Source: Methanospirillum sp. | GTDB lineage: Archaea > Halobacteriota > Methanomicrobia > Methanomicrobiales > Methanospirillaceae | Length of the DNA stretch: 64,000 bases | Direction of reading: 5' to 3' | NCBI GenBank assembly: GCA_012728895.1 | Contig: JAAYEG010000070.1 | Span: forward strand, 1 to 64,000 | Shown here: positions 15,937-23,702 of the stretch, one piece after another | How the letters are laid out: the number at the start of each line of letters is the position of its first letter | How positions within the stretch are numbered: the stretch's first letter is position 1 | Notes under the pieces: model-generated | Seen by the model: only the letters and a program-made list of their open reading frames with translations | What the model was told of the DNA's origin: nothing | The model's database searches: none | Made by a program: the position numbers and the translations under genes

Positions 15937-17886
15937 TCAGGTCGGCAGCGGCGGCGCGACCACCGTGTTGAACGCGATCAGCGCGATCAGGATCATGATG
16001 CAGGCATGCTTGACCCCCGACTTGATCGAGGACTCCCCCATCTGCCCGGCGATCAGGCCCGAGACGAACCCCATGATCACCACGGCGTGGTAGAGCATCG
16101 CCTGGATCAGGCCGAGCGGCATCGTGCCAAGCCCGGCGAACGTCCCCCCGGCCTGCGAGAGCCCGGCGGTGTCGAGCTTGGCGAGCTCGACCAGGAACTG
16201 CGCGTTCAGGGTCGCGATCACGAAGATGAAGACCCCGAACGAGAGGTAGACGATCGCGACGTAGATGAACATCTCGCCGAACCGCTCCTTCTTCAGGATC
16301 TCAGACATCCGGGTGTCCGAGGCGGCGATGTTCAGGACGTCGTTGATCTGGCTCGACATCTCCGAGGCCCGCGTGATCAGGGTGACCATCCGGGCGATGA
16401 TCGGGGTGGTGACCCGCTGCTCGAAGTGGAGCAGCGCCTCCGAGAAGTTGGCGCCCCACTCCATGTCCCGGTTGATCCGTTTGATCTCGTGCGAGAGGAC
16501 GCCCAGGTTGGCGCTCTGCATGATCGCCAGCGCCTGGGCGACCGTGAGGCCTACCTGGTTGATCCCGGCCATCCGGTCCAGGAACTCCGGTATCGCCGCC
16601 TCGATCCCCGAGAGCCGCCGCCGCCAGACCTCGTAGAAGATCGCGAACGGCAACAGGATGATCAGCACCCCGATGATGATGTGGTCGTCGATCGCGCTGA
16701 CGTAGGCCTCCAGGTTGCCGATCCAGGCGATCTGCGAGATCATGAAGGCCATGTATATGATCCCGATCGGGATCGTCAGGAAGAGGACCCGGACCGGCTT
16801 CGTGGTGAACGCCCGGAGCGGGTCCTGGAGGAACCGGCGGACCCCCGCCGACTGGTCGTACTTGACGAGCCGGGCGAAGAGCGACTCCTCCCCGCCGATG
16901 GGATTGATCGCGACGTCGGTGAACTCCTGCCACTCCTGGTCCGTCGATTTCCGGTAGACGCTCTCGGTCTTGATCGAGACCAGGTCGATCATCACCATGA
17001 AGATCGCGGTCCCGACCGGGAGCATCAGGTAGATGACGGCCACCAGCTGCTCCACGGCGGCCCCTCCCATCATCCCCATGACGACCATGATGATGATCAG
17101 GAAGAGCGGGCCGGCGACGAAGAGCGTCACGTAGGACTCGGCCACGAGCGCCAGGAACCCCAGGAAGTTCTTCTGCTCGTACCGGGCCTCCTCCTGGAAG
17201 AGGTGGACCCGCCCCTCGAGGAAGTCGGCCATGTCGCCGCCCGACTCGATCACCGAGAGGAGATCCTGGAGGAAGTCCTTGAGCTTGTTGGACGGCGTGG
17301 TCATGTGGAGCTGCCGGATGGCCGAGACCTCGTCCAGGCCGAAGAAGTCGGCGTCCCGGACCACCTGGCGGAACTCGAGCGCCACCTCGCCGTAAATGTT
17401 CGCGTTCTCCGAGAGCGACCGGAAGATGGTCAGGAGCTCGGCGCCCCCCCTCCGCATCGCGTACATGTACGCGACGGCGTTATGGAGCGTCATGTTGATC
17501 TTCGAGGCGCGCATCCCCTTGGTGATCGCGGGCCACTGGAGGGCGAGCATGTATGTGATCGTGGCCGCGAGCAGGGCCCCGATCACGGCGCCGACCAGCT
17601 GCGTGATCAGGGACATCGGGATGGGGCCGAGCGAGTACGGCAGGTGGAACCCGGTCGGGTTCGTGAAGCCGGTTCCCTGCGCCTCGGTGAACGAGATCAC
17701 GAACCCGGTCACGATGTAGCCGATCACCAGAAAGACGATGGCCACGACGGCCGAGGCCAGGACGGCGTTGGAGAGGTAGCGCTCGACCGTGACCCCCGAG
17801 CGGGTCGAGATCAGGTCAGCGTTCAGGCGCTGGAACCGCGTCGGGTCCCTGGCCACCCAGGCCTGGACCTGGCGCCCGAAGATCAC
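15937..17886 (-). CDS. Type II/IV pilus or archaellum-type membrane platform protein (T2SSF, GspF/ArlJ/TadC-like)
   Basis: A 649-residue polytopic protein with two T2SSF domains. The first is about 130-300 (LLTIFRSLSENANIYGEVAL, LLSVIESGGDMADFLEGRVH) and the second about 415-600 (FLDRMAGINQVGLTVAQALA, ITRASEMSSQINDVLNI). About nine hydrophobic segments are visible, including LFLIIIMVVMGMMGG. Proteins of this family form the inner-membrane base on which the assembly ATPase works. The start overlaps the stop of the ATPase gene by 4 nt. It is longer than typical ArlJ, and no arlBCDEFG or pilin gene is in view, so the cognate filament or exported substrate is unknown. Confidence 0.88.
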   Translation of the reverse strand: MIFGRQVQAWVARDPTRFQRLNADLISTRSGVTVERYLSNAVLASAVVAIVFLVIGYIVTGFVISFTEAQGTGFTNPTGFHLPYSLGPIPMSLITQLVGAVIGALLAATITYMLALQWPAITKGMRASKINMTLHNAVAYMYAMRRGGAELLTIFRSLSENANIYGEVALEFRQVVRDADFFGLDEVSAIRQLHMTTPSNKLKDFLQDLLSVIESGGDMADFLEGRVHLFQEEARYEQKNFLGFLALVAESYVTLFVAGPLFLIIIMVVMGMMGGAAVEQLVAVIYLMLPVGTAIFMVMIDLVSIKTESVYRKSTDQEWQEFTDVAINPIGGEESLFARLVKYDQSAGVRRFLQDPLRAFTTKPVRVLFLTIPIGIIYMAFMISQIAWIGNLEAYVSAIDDHIIIGVLIILLPFAIFYEVWRRRLSGIEAAIPEFLDRMAGINQVGLTVAQALAIMQSANLGVLSHEIKRINRDMEWGANFSEALLHFEQRVTTPIIARMVTLITRASEMSSQINDVLNIAASDTRMSEILKKERFGEMFIYVAIVYLSFGVFIFVIATLNAQFLVELAKLDTAGLSQAGGTFAGLGTMPLGLIQAMLYHAVVIMGFVSGLIAGQMGESSIKSGVKHACIMILIALIAFNTVVAPPLPT

Positions 17887-19307
17887 GTGATCGCCTTCCG
17901 GAGGTCGTCGATGTTGCCCATCACGCTTTCCGGGTCGATATAGTAGTTCTGGAAGAGCATGCTGACGGACTTGTAGTCGCGGATCCGCTGCTCGTGCATC
18001 GCGATCAGCAGGCGCTTCCGCACCGCGATCTCGGCCTCCAGCTGCTCACGGGTCCAGCCCCGCTTCTCGGTGATCGAGGCGTAGATCTGGGACCGGCCCG
18101 TGTAGTTGAGCAGGTCGCGGACCGGGTCGTAGGTGAAGACGTTGTTGACCCGGAGGTTCCCGGTGGACGGGTCGATCCCGATCACCTCGACGATCTCCTG
18201 GCACCGCCGGACGCGCGCCGTCCCCTGGTAGATCAGGGCCTGGATCGAGATGATGTTGAGCGCCTGGAGCATGTTGCGCGGCACGTTGAGGGGCTCGGAC
18301 TCGAGCCGGTGGATGGCCGCGTCGACCGAGCCCGCGTGCATGGTGGAGAAGGTGGTGTGACCGGTGTTCATCGCCTGGAAGAGCGTCTGCGCCTCGTTGC
18401 CGCGGACCTCCCCGACCAGGATGAACTCGGGCCGCTGCCGCATCGCGGACTTGAGCAGCGCGAACATGTCGATCGTGTTGCCGGCCTCGGCCACGGACTC
18501 GCGCGTCACCGAGGCGATCCAGTTGTCGTGGTAGAGGGTGACCTCGCGCGTGTCCTCGATCGAGATCACCTTCGCGAGGGGGGTGATGAAGAGCGAGACC
18601 GCGTTGAGCGAGGTGGTCTTCCCGGACGCCGTGCCGCCGATGAAGATCAGCGACTTCTGGTTCTCGATCGCGAGCCAGAAGTAGACGAGGGACTCCGGGC
18701 TGAAGGTGTGGTACTCCATCAGCTCGACCGGGGTGAACGGCTCCTCGCGGAACTTCCGGATCGTGAACGAGGTCCCCCGGGTCGTGATCTCCTTGCCGAG
18801 CGTCAGCTGCAGCCGTGAACCGTCCGGCAGGGTCGCGTCGATCATCGGGTTGCCGATCGAGACGTGCTTGCCCGAGCGCTGGGCGAGCTTGATCGCGAGC
18901 GAGATGAGCGCCTCCTCGTCGAAGCGGATGTTGGTCCGGATGTTCCGGTACTTGCGGTGGTAGAGGAAGATCGGGACCTCGTTGCCGTCGCAGGAGATGT
19001 CCTCGATGTTCGGGTCCTTCATCAGCGGCTCGATCCGGGACCATCCGATGAAGTTCCTGACCAGGAAGTAGCGGAGCTTGAAGAGCGGGATCTGCTCGAG
19101 CGTGATCCCGTACTCCTCGAGGAGCCCCATCATCTTCCGGTAGAGCAGGTGGTGCTTGTCCTCGTCGATCTCGGCGTCGGTCAGGATCAGGACGTCGCGC
19201 AGGTCCTCGAAAATCCGCTCGATCAGTTCGTACTCGAACGGCGTGAGCGTCGGCTCGTAGAGGATGTACTCCTCCTGCTTGGTCCTCCGGTTGAAGACGA
19301 CGTTCAC
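17883..19307 (-). CDS. Type II/IV secretion assembly ATPase (GspE/ArlI family), main part
   Basis: A 474-residue ATPase core. Walker A is GGTASGKTT (about 224-232), Asp box VISIEDTREV, Walker B-like RPEFILVGEVRG, and His box GHTTFSTMHAGS. The N-terminal domain begins abruptly in the middle of the usual beta strand (VNVVFNRRTKQEEYILYEPT). The codon immediately upstream in frame is TAG, and before it lies an ORF (19311-19544) that supplies exactly the missing N-terminal segment. If translation starts at GTG 19307 the site is weak (GAGGGG 9 nt before, inside the upstream ORF). The protein would power pilus, archaellum or secretion-filament assembly with the platform protein downstream. Confidence 0.88.
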   Translation of the reverse strand: MNVVFNRRTKQEEYILYEPTLTPFEYELIERIFEDLRDVLILTDAEIDEDKHHLLYRKMMGLLEEYGITLEQIPLFKLRYFLVRNFIGWSRIEPLMKDPNIEDISCDGNEVPIFLYHRKYRNIRTNIRFDEEALISLAIKLAQRSGKHVSIGNPMIDATLPDGSRLQLTLGKEITTRGTSFTIRKFREEPFTPVELMEYHTFSPESLVYFWLAIENQKSLIFIGGTASGKTTSLNAVSLFITPLAKVISIEDTREVTLYHDNWIASVTRESVAEAGNTIDMFALLKSAMRQRPEFILVGEVRGNEAQTLFQAMNTGHTTFSTMHAGSVDAAIHRLESEPLNVPRNMLQALNIISIQALIYQGTARVRRCQEIVEVIGIDPSTGNLRVNNVFTYDPVRDLLNYTGRSQIYASITEKRGWTREQLEAEIAVRKRLLIAMHEQRIRDYKSVSMLFQNYYIDPESVMGNIDDLRKAIT

Positions 19308-19544
19308 CTAGCTGAGCCCCTCGTCGACCCAGTACTGCTCGATCAGGTCGAACTCCTCGGGGAGTTCGCGGTCGACGAGCGAGCCGTGGATCGACGGGTC
19401 GTAGTTAACGATCTCGGGCTCGGGCCTCTTCCGGGCCATCAGCCGCCCGGTCTGCCTGGGGGGCTGCATCGTCTTCGCGTCGGGCGGCGGCGTCAGGACG
19501 CGCGCTTGTTCCTGCTTCCTTCTCCTCAGACGCGGCAACTCCAC
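19308..19544 (-). pseudogene. N-terminal segment of the secretion ATPase, separated by an in-frame amber codon
   Basis: This frame starts at GTG 19544 behind a strong GGAGGTC ribosome site (about 19554-19560). It encodes 78 residues (ending EFDLIEQYWVDEGLS) and stops at TAG 19310-19308. The next in-frame codon is the GTG of the 474-residue ATPase. GspE/ArlI proteins continue from a Y-W-V-x-E-x-x-x-Y-V pattern into the strand now lying after the stop, so an aromatic residue, probably Tyr (TAC or TAT), is expected where TAG stands. The upstream part, Arg/Lys- and Pro-rich, is the usual flexible head. The whole would be 553 residues. A nonsense mutation, a sequencing error, or stop/restart translation are the options. 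Confidence 0.72.
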
Positions 19545-19714
19545 TGTTACACGACCTCCGGCAACCCTGCCGGGTCACCCGAACCCCGCAGGTTGTGTCG
19601 ATGGAATCATCTGATCTTCGTTATACTTTAACCATCCGATACGGTGCGGCGGGGACAGTTCTTCTCTTTATGCTTTTACAAACATTTATCGAGACTACAG
19701 GTGACTATCTTGGA
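19545..19714. promoter_or_regulatory. Divergent promoter region of the secretion module and KaiC-like genes
   Basis: For the minus strand, AAAGTATAAC (about 19621-19630) is a TATA candidate upstream of the GGAGGTC site at 19554-19560. For the plus strand, ACAAACATTTATC (about 19678-19690) is a TATA candidate, and AGGTGA at 19699-19704 precedes GTG 19715. Both sets of genes may share control from this 170-bp interval. Confidence 0.45.
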
Positions 19715-20548
19715 GTGCAGCAATTGGCGGGCGCGGCGATACGGATGCCCACCGGAATAGGGTCGTTCGACCCCGTGATGGAGGGAGGAGTCCCCCCGGG
19801 CTCGATCATGCTCCTGCTCGGCGATATCGGGGCCGGCTCGTTCGAGTTCGTCTACACCTCGATCATCAACCTCGCGATGCAGAAGCGGCACGACCCGGAG
19901 AACCCCGCCCTGCCGTCCGAGATCCTGTACATCACCTTCACCAAGATGCGCGAGGACGTCGACCGCGAGGTCCGCCTCTCGTTCGACGAGTCCCTCGCCT
20001 CCGAGCTCGAGACCGACTACGTCCGTTTCAGCGACCTCTCGGAGCAGTACTTCGAGACGTCGGCCGTGCCGAACGAGTGGTACACCTCGGACGACCTGAT
20101 CACGCGTTTAAAACGCCGCTCCGAGCACAAGTCCACCCTGATGCGGCTCTCGTCCGTGCTCGACACCGCGCCCGAACGCTCGCTGATCATCCTCGACTCG
20201 CTGACCGAGCTCGCGGTATCGTACTCCGACCCCGCGGACTGGAAAGAGCTCGCGGCGTACCTGCGCGGTCTCCAGCGGGTCACGAAGCGGTGGAACTCGA
20301 CGATCTACCTCCTCCTCACCCAGGGGATCATCGACCGTGCCCGGGTCCAGGAGATCGCGGACATCGCGGACTCGGTGATCCTCTACCGGTGGGAGGAGTC
20401 GGTCGCGGCGCGGCGGCAGCGCGTGATGTTCTTCGAGAAGTTCCGGGGGGTCATGACCCACCTCGAGGAGAACGACCTGGTCAAGTTCTCGATCAAGATC
20501 TCGCCCGCCCTCGGCTTCGAGGTGAACAACATCCGGCTCATCATCTGA
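19715..20548 (+). CDS. KaiC/RadA-like ATPase with degenerate P-loop
   Basis: A protein of about 277 residues of the RecA-superfamily KaiC branch. After MPTGIGSFDPVMEGGVPPGS comes LLGDIGAGSFEF where a Walker A GDxGxGKT is expected: the P-loop Lys and Thr are replaced by Ser and Phe, so ATP binding by the classic loop is doubtful. Walker B (RSLIILDSLTEL) and the downstream NSTIYLLLTQG strand are intact. GTG 19715 (after AGGTGA) or ATG 19745 is the likely start; longer upstream reading is hydrophobic and overlaps the promoter. It is followed 1 nt later by a canonical KaiC-like gene, so the pair probably forms a heteromer with one active and one structural subunit. Confidence 0.75.
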   Translation: MQQLAGAAIRMPTGIGSFDPVMEGGVPPGSIMLLLGDIGAGSFEFVYTSIINLAMQKRHDPENPALPSEILYITFTKMREDVDREVRLSFDESLASELETDYVRFSDLSEQYFETSAVPNEWYTSDDLITRLKRRSEHKSTLMRLSSVLDTAPERSLIILDSLTELAVSYSDPADWKELAAYLRGLQRVTKRWNSTIYLLLTQGIIDRARVQEIADIADSVILYRWEESVAARRQRVMFFEKFRGVMTHLEENDLVKFSIKISPALGFEVNNIRLII

Positions 20549-20549
20549 C

Positions 20550-21266
20550 ATGGCCATCACACCGAACAGCGGACAGGAGCGGGTCAGCACCGGGATCGAA
20601 GGACTCGACGAGATGCTCGCGGGCGGGCTCGTCCGGGGTTCGATCACGGCGATCGTCGGGGCCTACGGCACGGGCAAGACGACGTGTGTGCTCGAGTTTC
20701 TCTACGACGGGCTCAGAAGGGGAGAGACCGCGATCTACATCTCGCCCGAGGAGACCGAGGACTCGATCCTCGGGTTCATGGCCATGAGGGGGCGCGACGT
20801 CGGGCCGTACCGCAACAGATCCTTCTTCGTGCTCAAGCTCGACCCGACCAACTTCAACCTCTCGGTCAACACGATCCGGAACGAGCTGCCGCCCCTGATC
20901 CGGAAGGTCTCCGCGACCCGCGTGGTCTTCGACCCGGTCTCGCTCTTCGAGGACCTCTTCGAGTCGGACTCCGGGCGCAGGAACGAGATGTACCGGTTCG
21001 TCGAGCTGCTCCGTGAACAGCACTGCACGATGGTGATGACCTCCGAGACGACCCGGGACAACCCGCTGGCGAGCCGCCACAACCTGATCGAGTACCTGGC
21101 CGACACGGTAATCCTGCTCCGGTACGTCCGCCCCGACGATTTCGCCCGCGTCAACCTGGCGGTCGAGGTGGTCAAGATGCGCCACTCCCCCCACTCGCGC
21201 GAGATCAGGCCGTACGAGATCGGCGCGGAGGACGTGCGGGTCCTCCCGGCACCCGGGACCAGGTGA
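20550..21266 (+). CDS. KaiC-like RecA-superfamily ATPase
   Basis: A 238-residue protein with an intact Walker A GAYGTGKTT (37-45), the Glu switch in YISPEETEDS, and Walker B ATRVVFDPVSLFEDL. The opening RVSTGIEGLDEMLAGGLVRG is the standard KaiC/Rad55 lead-in. Single-domain KaiC-like proteins such as ArlH dock on archaellum ATPases. Here the gene follows a degenerate paralogue and diverges from a secretion ATPase/platform pair, which suggests (inference) a regulatory role for this assembly. A general signalling ATPase is the alternative. Confidence 0.85.
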   Translation: MAITPNSGQERVSTGIEGLDEMLAGGLVRGSITAIVGAYGTGKTTCVLEFLYDGLRRGETAIYISPEETEDSILGFMAMRGRDVGPYRNRSFFVLKLDPTNFNLSVNTIRNELPPLIRKVSATRVVFDPVSLFEDLFESDSGRRNEMYRFVELLREQHCTMVMTSETTRDNPLASRHNLIEYLADTVILLRYVRPDDFARVNLAVEVVKMRHSPHSREIRPYEIGAEDVRVLPAPGTR

Positions 21267-21287
21267 CGGGAGGGCTCCCGCCGACCG

Positions 21288-21785
21288 TCAGGTCCACTGG
21301 GGGTTGAGGTACCAGTAGGCGCCGGTCAGGTACGTGGCGAACGTCGTCCACGCGATGTACGGGACGAGCAGGTAGGCCGCCACGGGGCGGACGCGGTAGA
21401 ACCGCTCTATCGTGCCCAGGATCGCGAGCCAGAGGGCGACGACGCAGACGAACGCGAGCCCTATCGAGTGTACCCCGAAGAAGAGCCAGGACCAGAGCAC
21501 GTTCAGAACGAGCTGGACCCCGAAGAGCGCGAGCCCCCTCCTCGCCGCCGGGTGGTCGCGACGCTGCCAGACCAGGAAGGCCGCGATGCCCATCAGGATG
21601 TAGAGCGTGGTCCACACCGGGCCGAAGACCCAGTTCGGGGGGCTCAGGGGCGGACGCGCCAGCGCTGCGTACCAGGTGGGGATGTTCGGATAGGTCGCGA
21701 TCGAGCCGAGGAGGCCGGCGGCGAGACTGCCGACGACGAAAACGACGAGCGCGAGCCATTCGGTGGCGTTCCGGGGAAGCTCCAT
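21288..21785 (-). CDS. tspO: TspO/MBR family membrane protein
   Basis: A 165-residue, five-helix membrane protein. The family signatures are clear: WYAALARPPLSPPNWVFGPV in the first loop, TTLYILMGIAAFLVW, NVLWSWLFFG and the C-terminal PYIAWTTFATYL. TspO proteins bind porphyrins and related tetrapyrroles or lipids; in a methanogen, links to corrinoid or F430/haem intermediates are only a guess. A TATA-like TAGTATTA (about 21814-21821, minus strand) about 33 nt upstream suggests its own promoter. Length is typical. Confidence 0.92.
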   Translation of the reverse strand: MELPRNATEWLALVVFVVGSLAAGLLGSIATYPNIPTWYAALARPPLSPPNWVFGPVWTTLYILMGIAAFLVWQRRDHPAARRGLALFGVQLVLNVLWSWLFFGVHSIGLAFVCVVALWLAILGTIERFYRVRPVAAYLLVPYIAWTTFATYLTGAYWYLNPQWT

Positions 21786-21834
21786 GATACCTCGTTGTTC
21801 GCGGGCCCGTTCCCTAATACTATCGGTACCGGGC

Positions 21835-22086
21835 CTAACCGACGAACGCGATCCCGAAGAAGGAGAGCACGACCACGAGGATCACGCCGAGGATTCCCCC
21901 GATCGCGGAGACCAGGACGGACCAGAGATCGATCGCGACATTCAGGCCGAAGAACCGGTTCAGGACCCAGAGGGCCGCGACGCCGATCGCCGCGTTCATG
22001 ACCAGGGCCGGAACGCTTTTCAGGACCTTGAAGAGCACCACCACGACGATGATCGCGATTACGAGAGCGATGAGTTCGCCGATCAT
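21835..22086 (-). CDS. BofA-family integral membrane protein (copy 1)
   Basis: An 83-residue protein of about three hydrophobic segments (LIALVIAIIVVVVLFKVLKS, ALVMNAAIGVAALWVLNRFF, LGVILVVVLSFFGIAF). The N-A-x-x-G-V and central GLNVAIDLWSVLVSAIGGIL patterns match the pro-sigmaK processing inhibitor BofA family. In Bacillus BofA restrains the intramembrane protease SpoIVFB; archaeal members have no assigned role. ATG 22086 with GGAG just upstream is preferred to GTG 22101. It lies 75 nt after a second BofA-like gene at the end of the LonB-TldD-PmbA gene string. Confidence 0.75.
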   Translation of the reverse strand: MIGELIALVIAIIVVVVLFKVLKSVPALVMNAAIGVAALWVLNRFFGLNVAIDLWSVLVSAIGGILGVILVVVLSFFGIAFVG

Positions 22087-22161
22087 GGGACTCCGTTTCA
22101 CACCCGGCCTCTTAAGCGGATCGGTCGCGGGACTCTCCCGCGGACCCGGCCGGCGCCCGCC

Positions 22162-22422
22162 TCAGGCGTCCAGACCGATCGAGTGGAGCGCGATCAGCAC
22201 CGCGACGCCCGGGAGGCCCCCGAACGCGCAGACCAGCACGGCGCCGAGGGTGATCGGGATCGCCGGCGAGAGGACGTCGAACCAGTCGATCGCGAAGAGG
22301 ACGAGGATGCCGACCGCCGAGTTGACCAGGAGCAGCGTCGCGCGCTTCAGCACGAGCCAGAGCACGGTCGCGACCGTGACCGCCGCGAGGATCGTGACGA
22401 CGAGATCGAGCGTCCCCGTCAC
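22162..22422 (-). CDS. BofA-family integral membrane protein (copy 2)
   Basis: An 86-residue protein from GTG 22422, overlapping the pmbA stop by 4 nt (GTGA). Hydrophobic segments are LDLVVTILAAVTVATVLWLV, LLVNSAVGILVLFAIDWF and ITLGAVLVCAFGGLPGVAVL. The N-S-A-V-G-I-L, the buried Asp-Trp and the PITLGAV region parallel copy 1, so the two are divergent paralogues. Translational coupling to pmbA ties a putative protease inhibitor to a protease operon. Confidence 0.75.
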   Translation of the reverse strand: MTGTLDLVVTILAAVTVATVLWLVLKRATLLLVNSAVGILVLFAIDWFDVLSPAIPITLGAVLVCAFGGLPGVAVLIALHSIGLDA

Positions 22423-23702
22423 CCCACCAGCCGCTGCTCCCCGAGACGGAGCGCGGGCAGGAGCATCCCCCCGATCTCCCGCCTCTCGGCCGAGACCCCC
22501 TCGATCGCCCCGAGCAGGTCGAAGAGGTTGCCGCCCCACATCGCGGTCGAGACCGGGGTCGTGAACTCGCCGCCCGCGACGAACGTCGGGTTCGAGACCT
22601 CCACCGAGAAGTCGCCGGTGATCGTGTTGGCCGTATGCGCCCCGACGACGGAACGGACGTAGACCGCCTCGTCGGCCGTCACGTCGGCGACGGGGGCCTC
22701 CAGCACGAGGGTGTGGAACCCCGCCGAGGGCGCACCCCCGTACCCCCCGCGGACGGCCGACCCGGTCGTCGTCGCGCCGTAGCGGTACGCGGTCCGCAGG
22801 TCGTAGGCGAACCCCGCGAGCACCCCGTTCCGGATGAAGTCGACCCGGTGCGTCGGCACACCCTCCGCGTCGAACCAGGCGGCCCCCGGCCCCATCGGCA
22901 GGTGCGGGTCGTCGTAGAGCGAGAGCCCCGGGTCGGCGACCGCCTCCCCGACACGCCCCGCGAGCCGGGAGCGGCCGGCGTGGACGTTCCGGCCGACGAG
23001 CGCGGGCGCGAGCACGACCTCGATCAGCTCGGCGAGCGCGAGCGGCGAGAGGACCAGGTCGTAGGTCCCCGGCGCCAGCGGTTCCCCGCCGGCGCCGTGC
23101 GCGGCGAAGAACGCGGCCCGCTCCCCCACGTGGACGGGGTCGAGGTCGAGCGCGTGGCTCGCGTCGAACTCGAACCCGGTCGAGGTCCCGGCGATCGCCT
23201 CGACCGAGCAGGAGGCGTGGGTCTGTTCGTCGGCGTACCGGAGCCCGCCGGTGTTCGCGACCTCGACGCGGGTCCGGGAGAGGACGGCCGAGCCGGCCGT
23301 CACCGAGGCGGCAGGGTGCTCGAGAGCGCCCTCCTTCATCCCCTCGAGCAGCTCCGCCACCTTCCCGGGCTCGAGCGTGACCGCGGGATCGTAGGCGAGC
23401 CGCCTTTCCGGGAGGTCGATCGGGCCCGGCAGCCCTCCCCAGGGCTGGGGGTCGGCCAGCCGCATGGCCGCGAGCGCGGCCTCCAGGCAGGCCTCCCAGC
23501 GCGACGGGTCGTTCGTGGACGAGACCCCGACCCTGCCGTCCCGGAAGACCCGGATCCCGAGGCCGGTGGCGTGCCCTGCCTGGCCGATCCGGACCCGGTC
23601 GCGCGAGAGCTCGGCCCCCACCGACTCGGCCCCGGAGAGATAGACCTCGGCCTCGTCGGCGTGCGCCGCCGCCCCCTCGATGATCGCCTCAATCGCGTCC
23701 AC
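22419..23702 (-). CDS. pmbA: PmbA/TldE metalloprotease-system subunit
   Basis: A protein of about 427 residues, the non-catalytic partner of TldD; the TldD/TldE heterodimer degrades unfolded peptides and matures some modified peptides. Typical features are LGIRVFRDGRVGVSSTNDPS, the central YDLVLSPLALAELIEVVLAP, DAEGVPTHRVDFIRNGVLAG and the C-terminal VSNPTFVAGGEFTTPV with GNLFDLL. No HExxxH is present, as expected for TldE. The start is placed at GTG 23702, overlapping tldD by 14 nt; GTG 23708 is also possible. Confidence 0.93.
   Translation of the reverse strand: MDAIEAIIEGAAAHADEAEVYLSGAESVGAELSRDRVRIGQAGHATGLGIRVFRDGRVGVSSTNDPSRWEACLEAALAAMRLADPQPWGGLPGPIDLPERRLAYDPAVTLEPGKVAELLEGMKEGALEHPAASVTAGSAVLSRTRVEVANTGGLRYADEQTHASCSVEAIAGTSTGFEFDASHALDLDPVHVGERAAFFAAHGAGGEPLAPGTYDLVLSPLALAELIEVVLAPALVGRNVHAGRSRLAGRVGEAVADPGLSLYDDPHLPMGPGAAWFDAEGVPTHRVDFIRNGVLAGFAYDLRTAYRYGATTTGSAVRGGYGGAPSAGFHTLVLEAPVADVTADEAVYVRSVVGAHTANTITGDFSVEVSNPTFVAGGEFTTPVSTAMWGGNLFDLLGAIEGVSAERREIGGMLLPALRLGEQRLVG

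Noticed and set aside
19308-19310. TAG considered as a pyrrolysine codon
   Set aside because: No pylTSBCD genes are in the window, the position expects an aromatic residue, and Methanomicrobiales are not known to encode pyrrolysine; a nonsense change or sequencing error is simpler.
15937-19544. The GspE/GspF pair considered as the arlIJ genes of the archaellum operon
   Set aside because: None of arlB, C, D, E, F or G is nearby, the platform protein is longer than ArlJ, and the KaiC genes are divergent and duplicated rather than being arlH in the operon.
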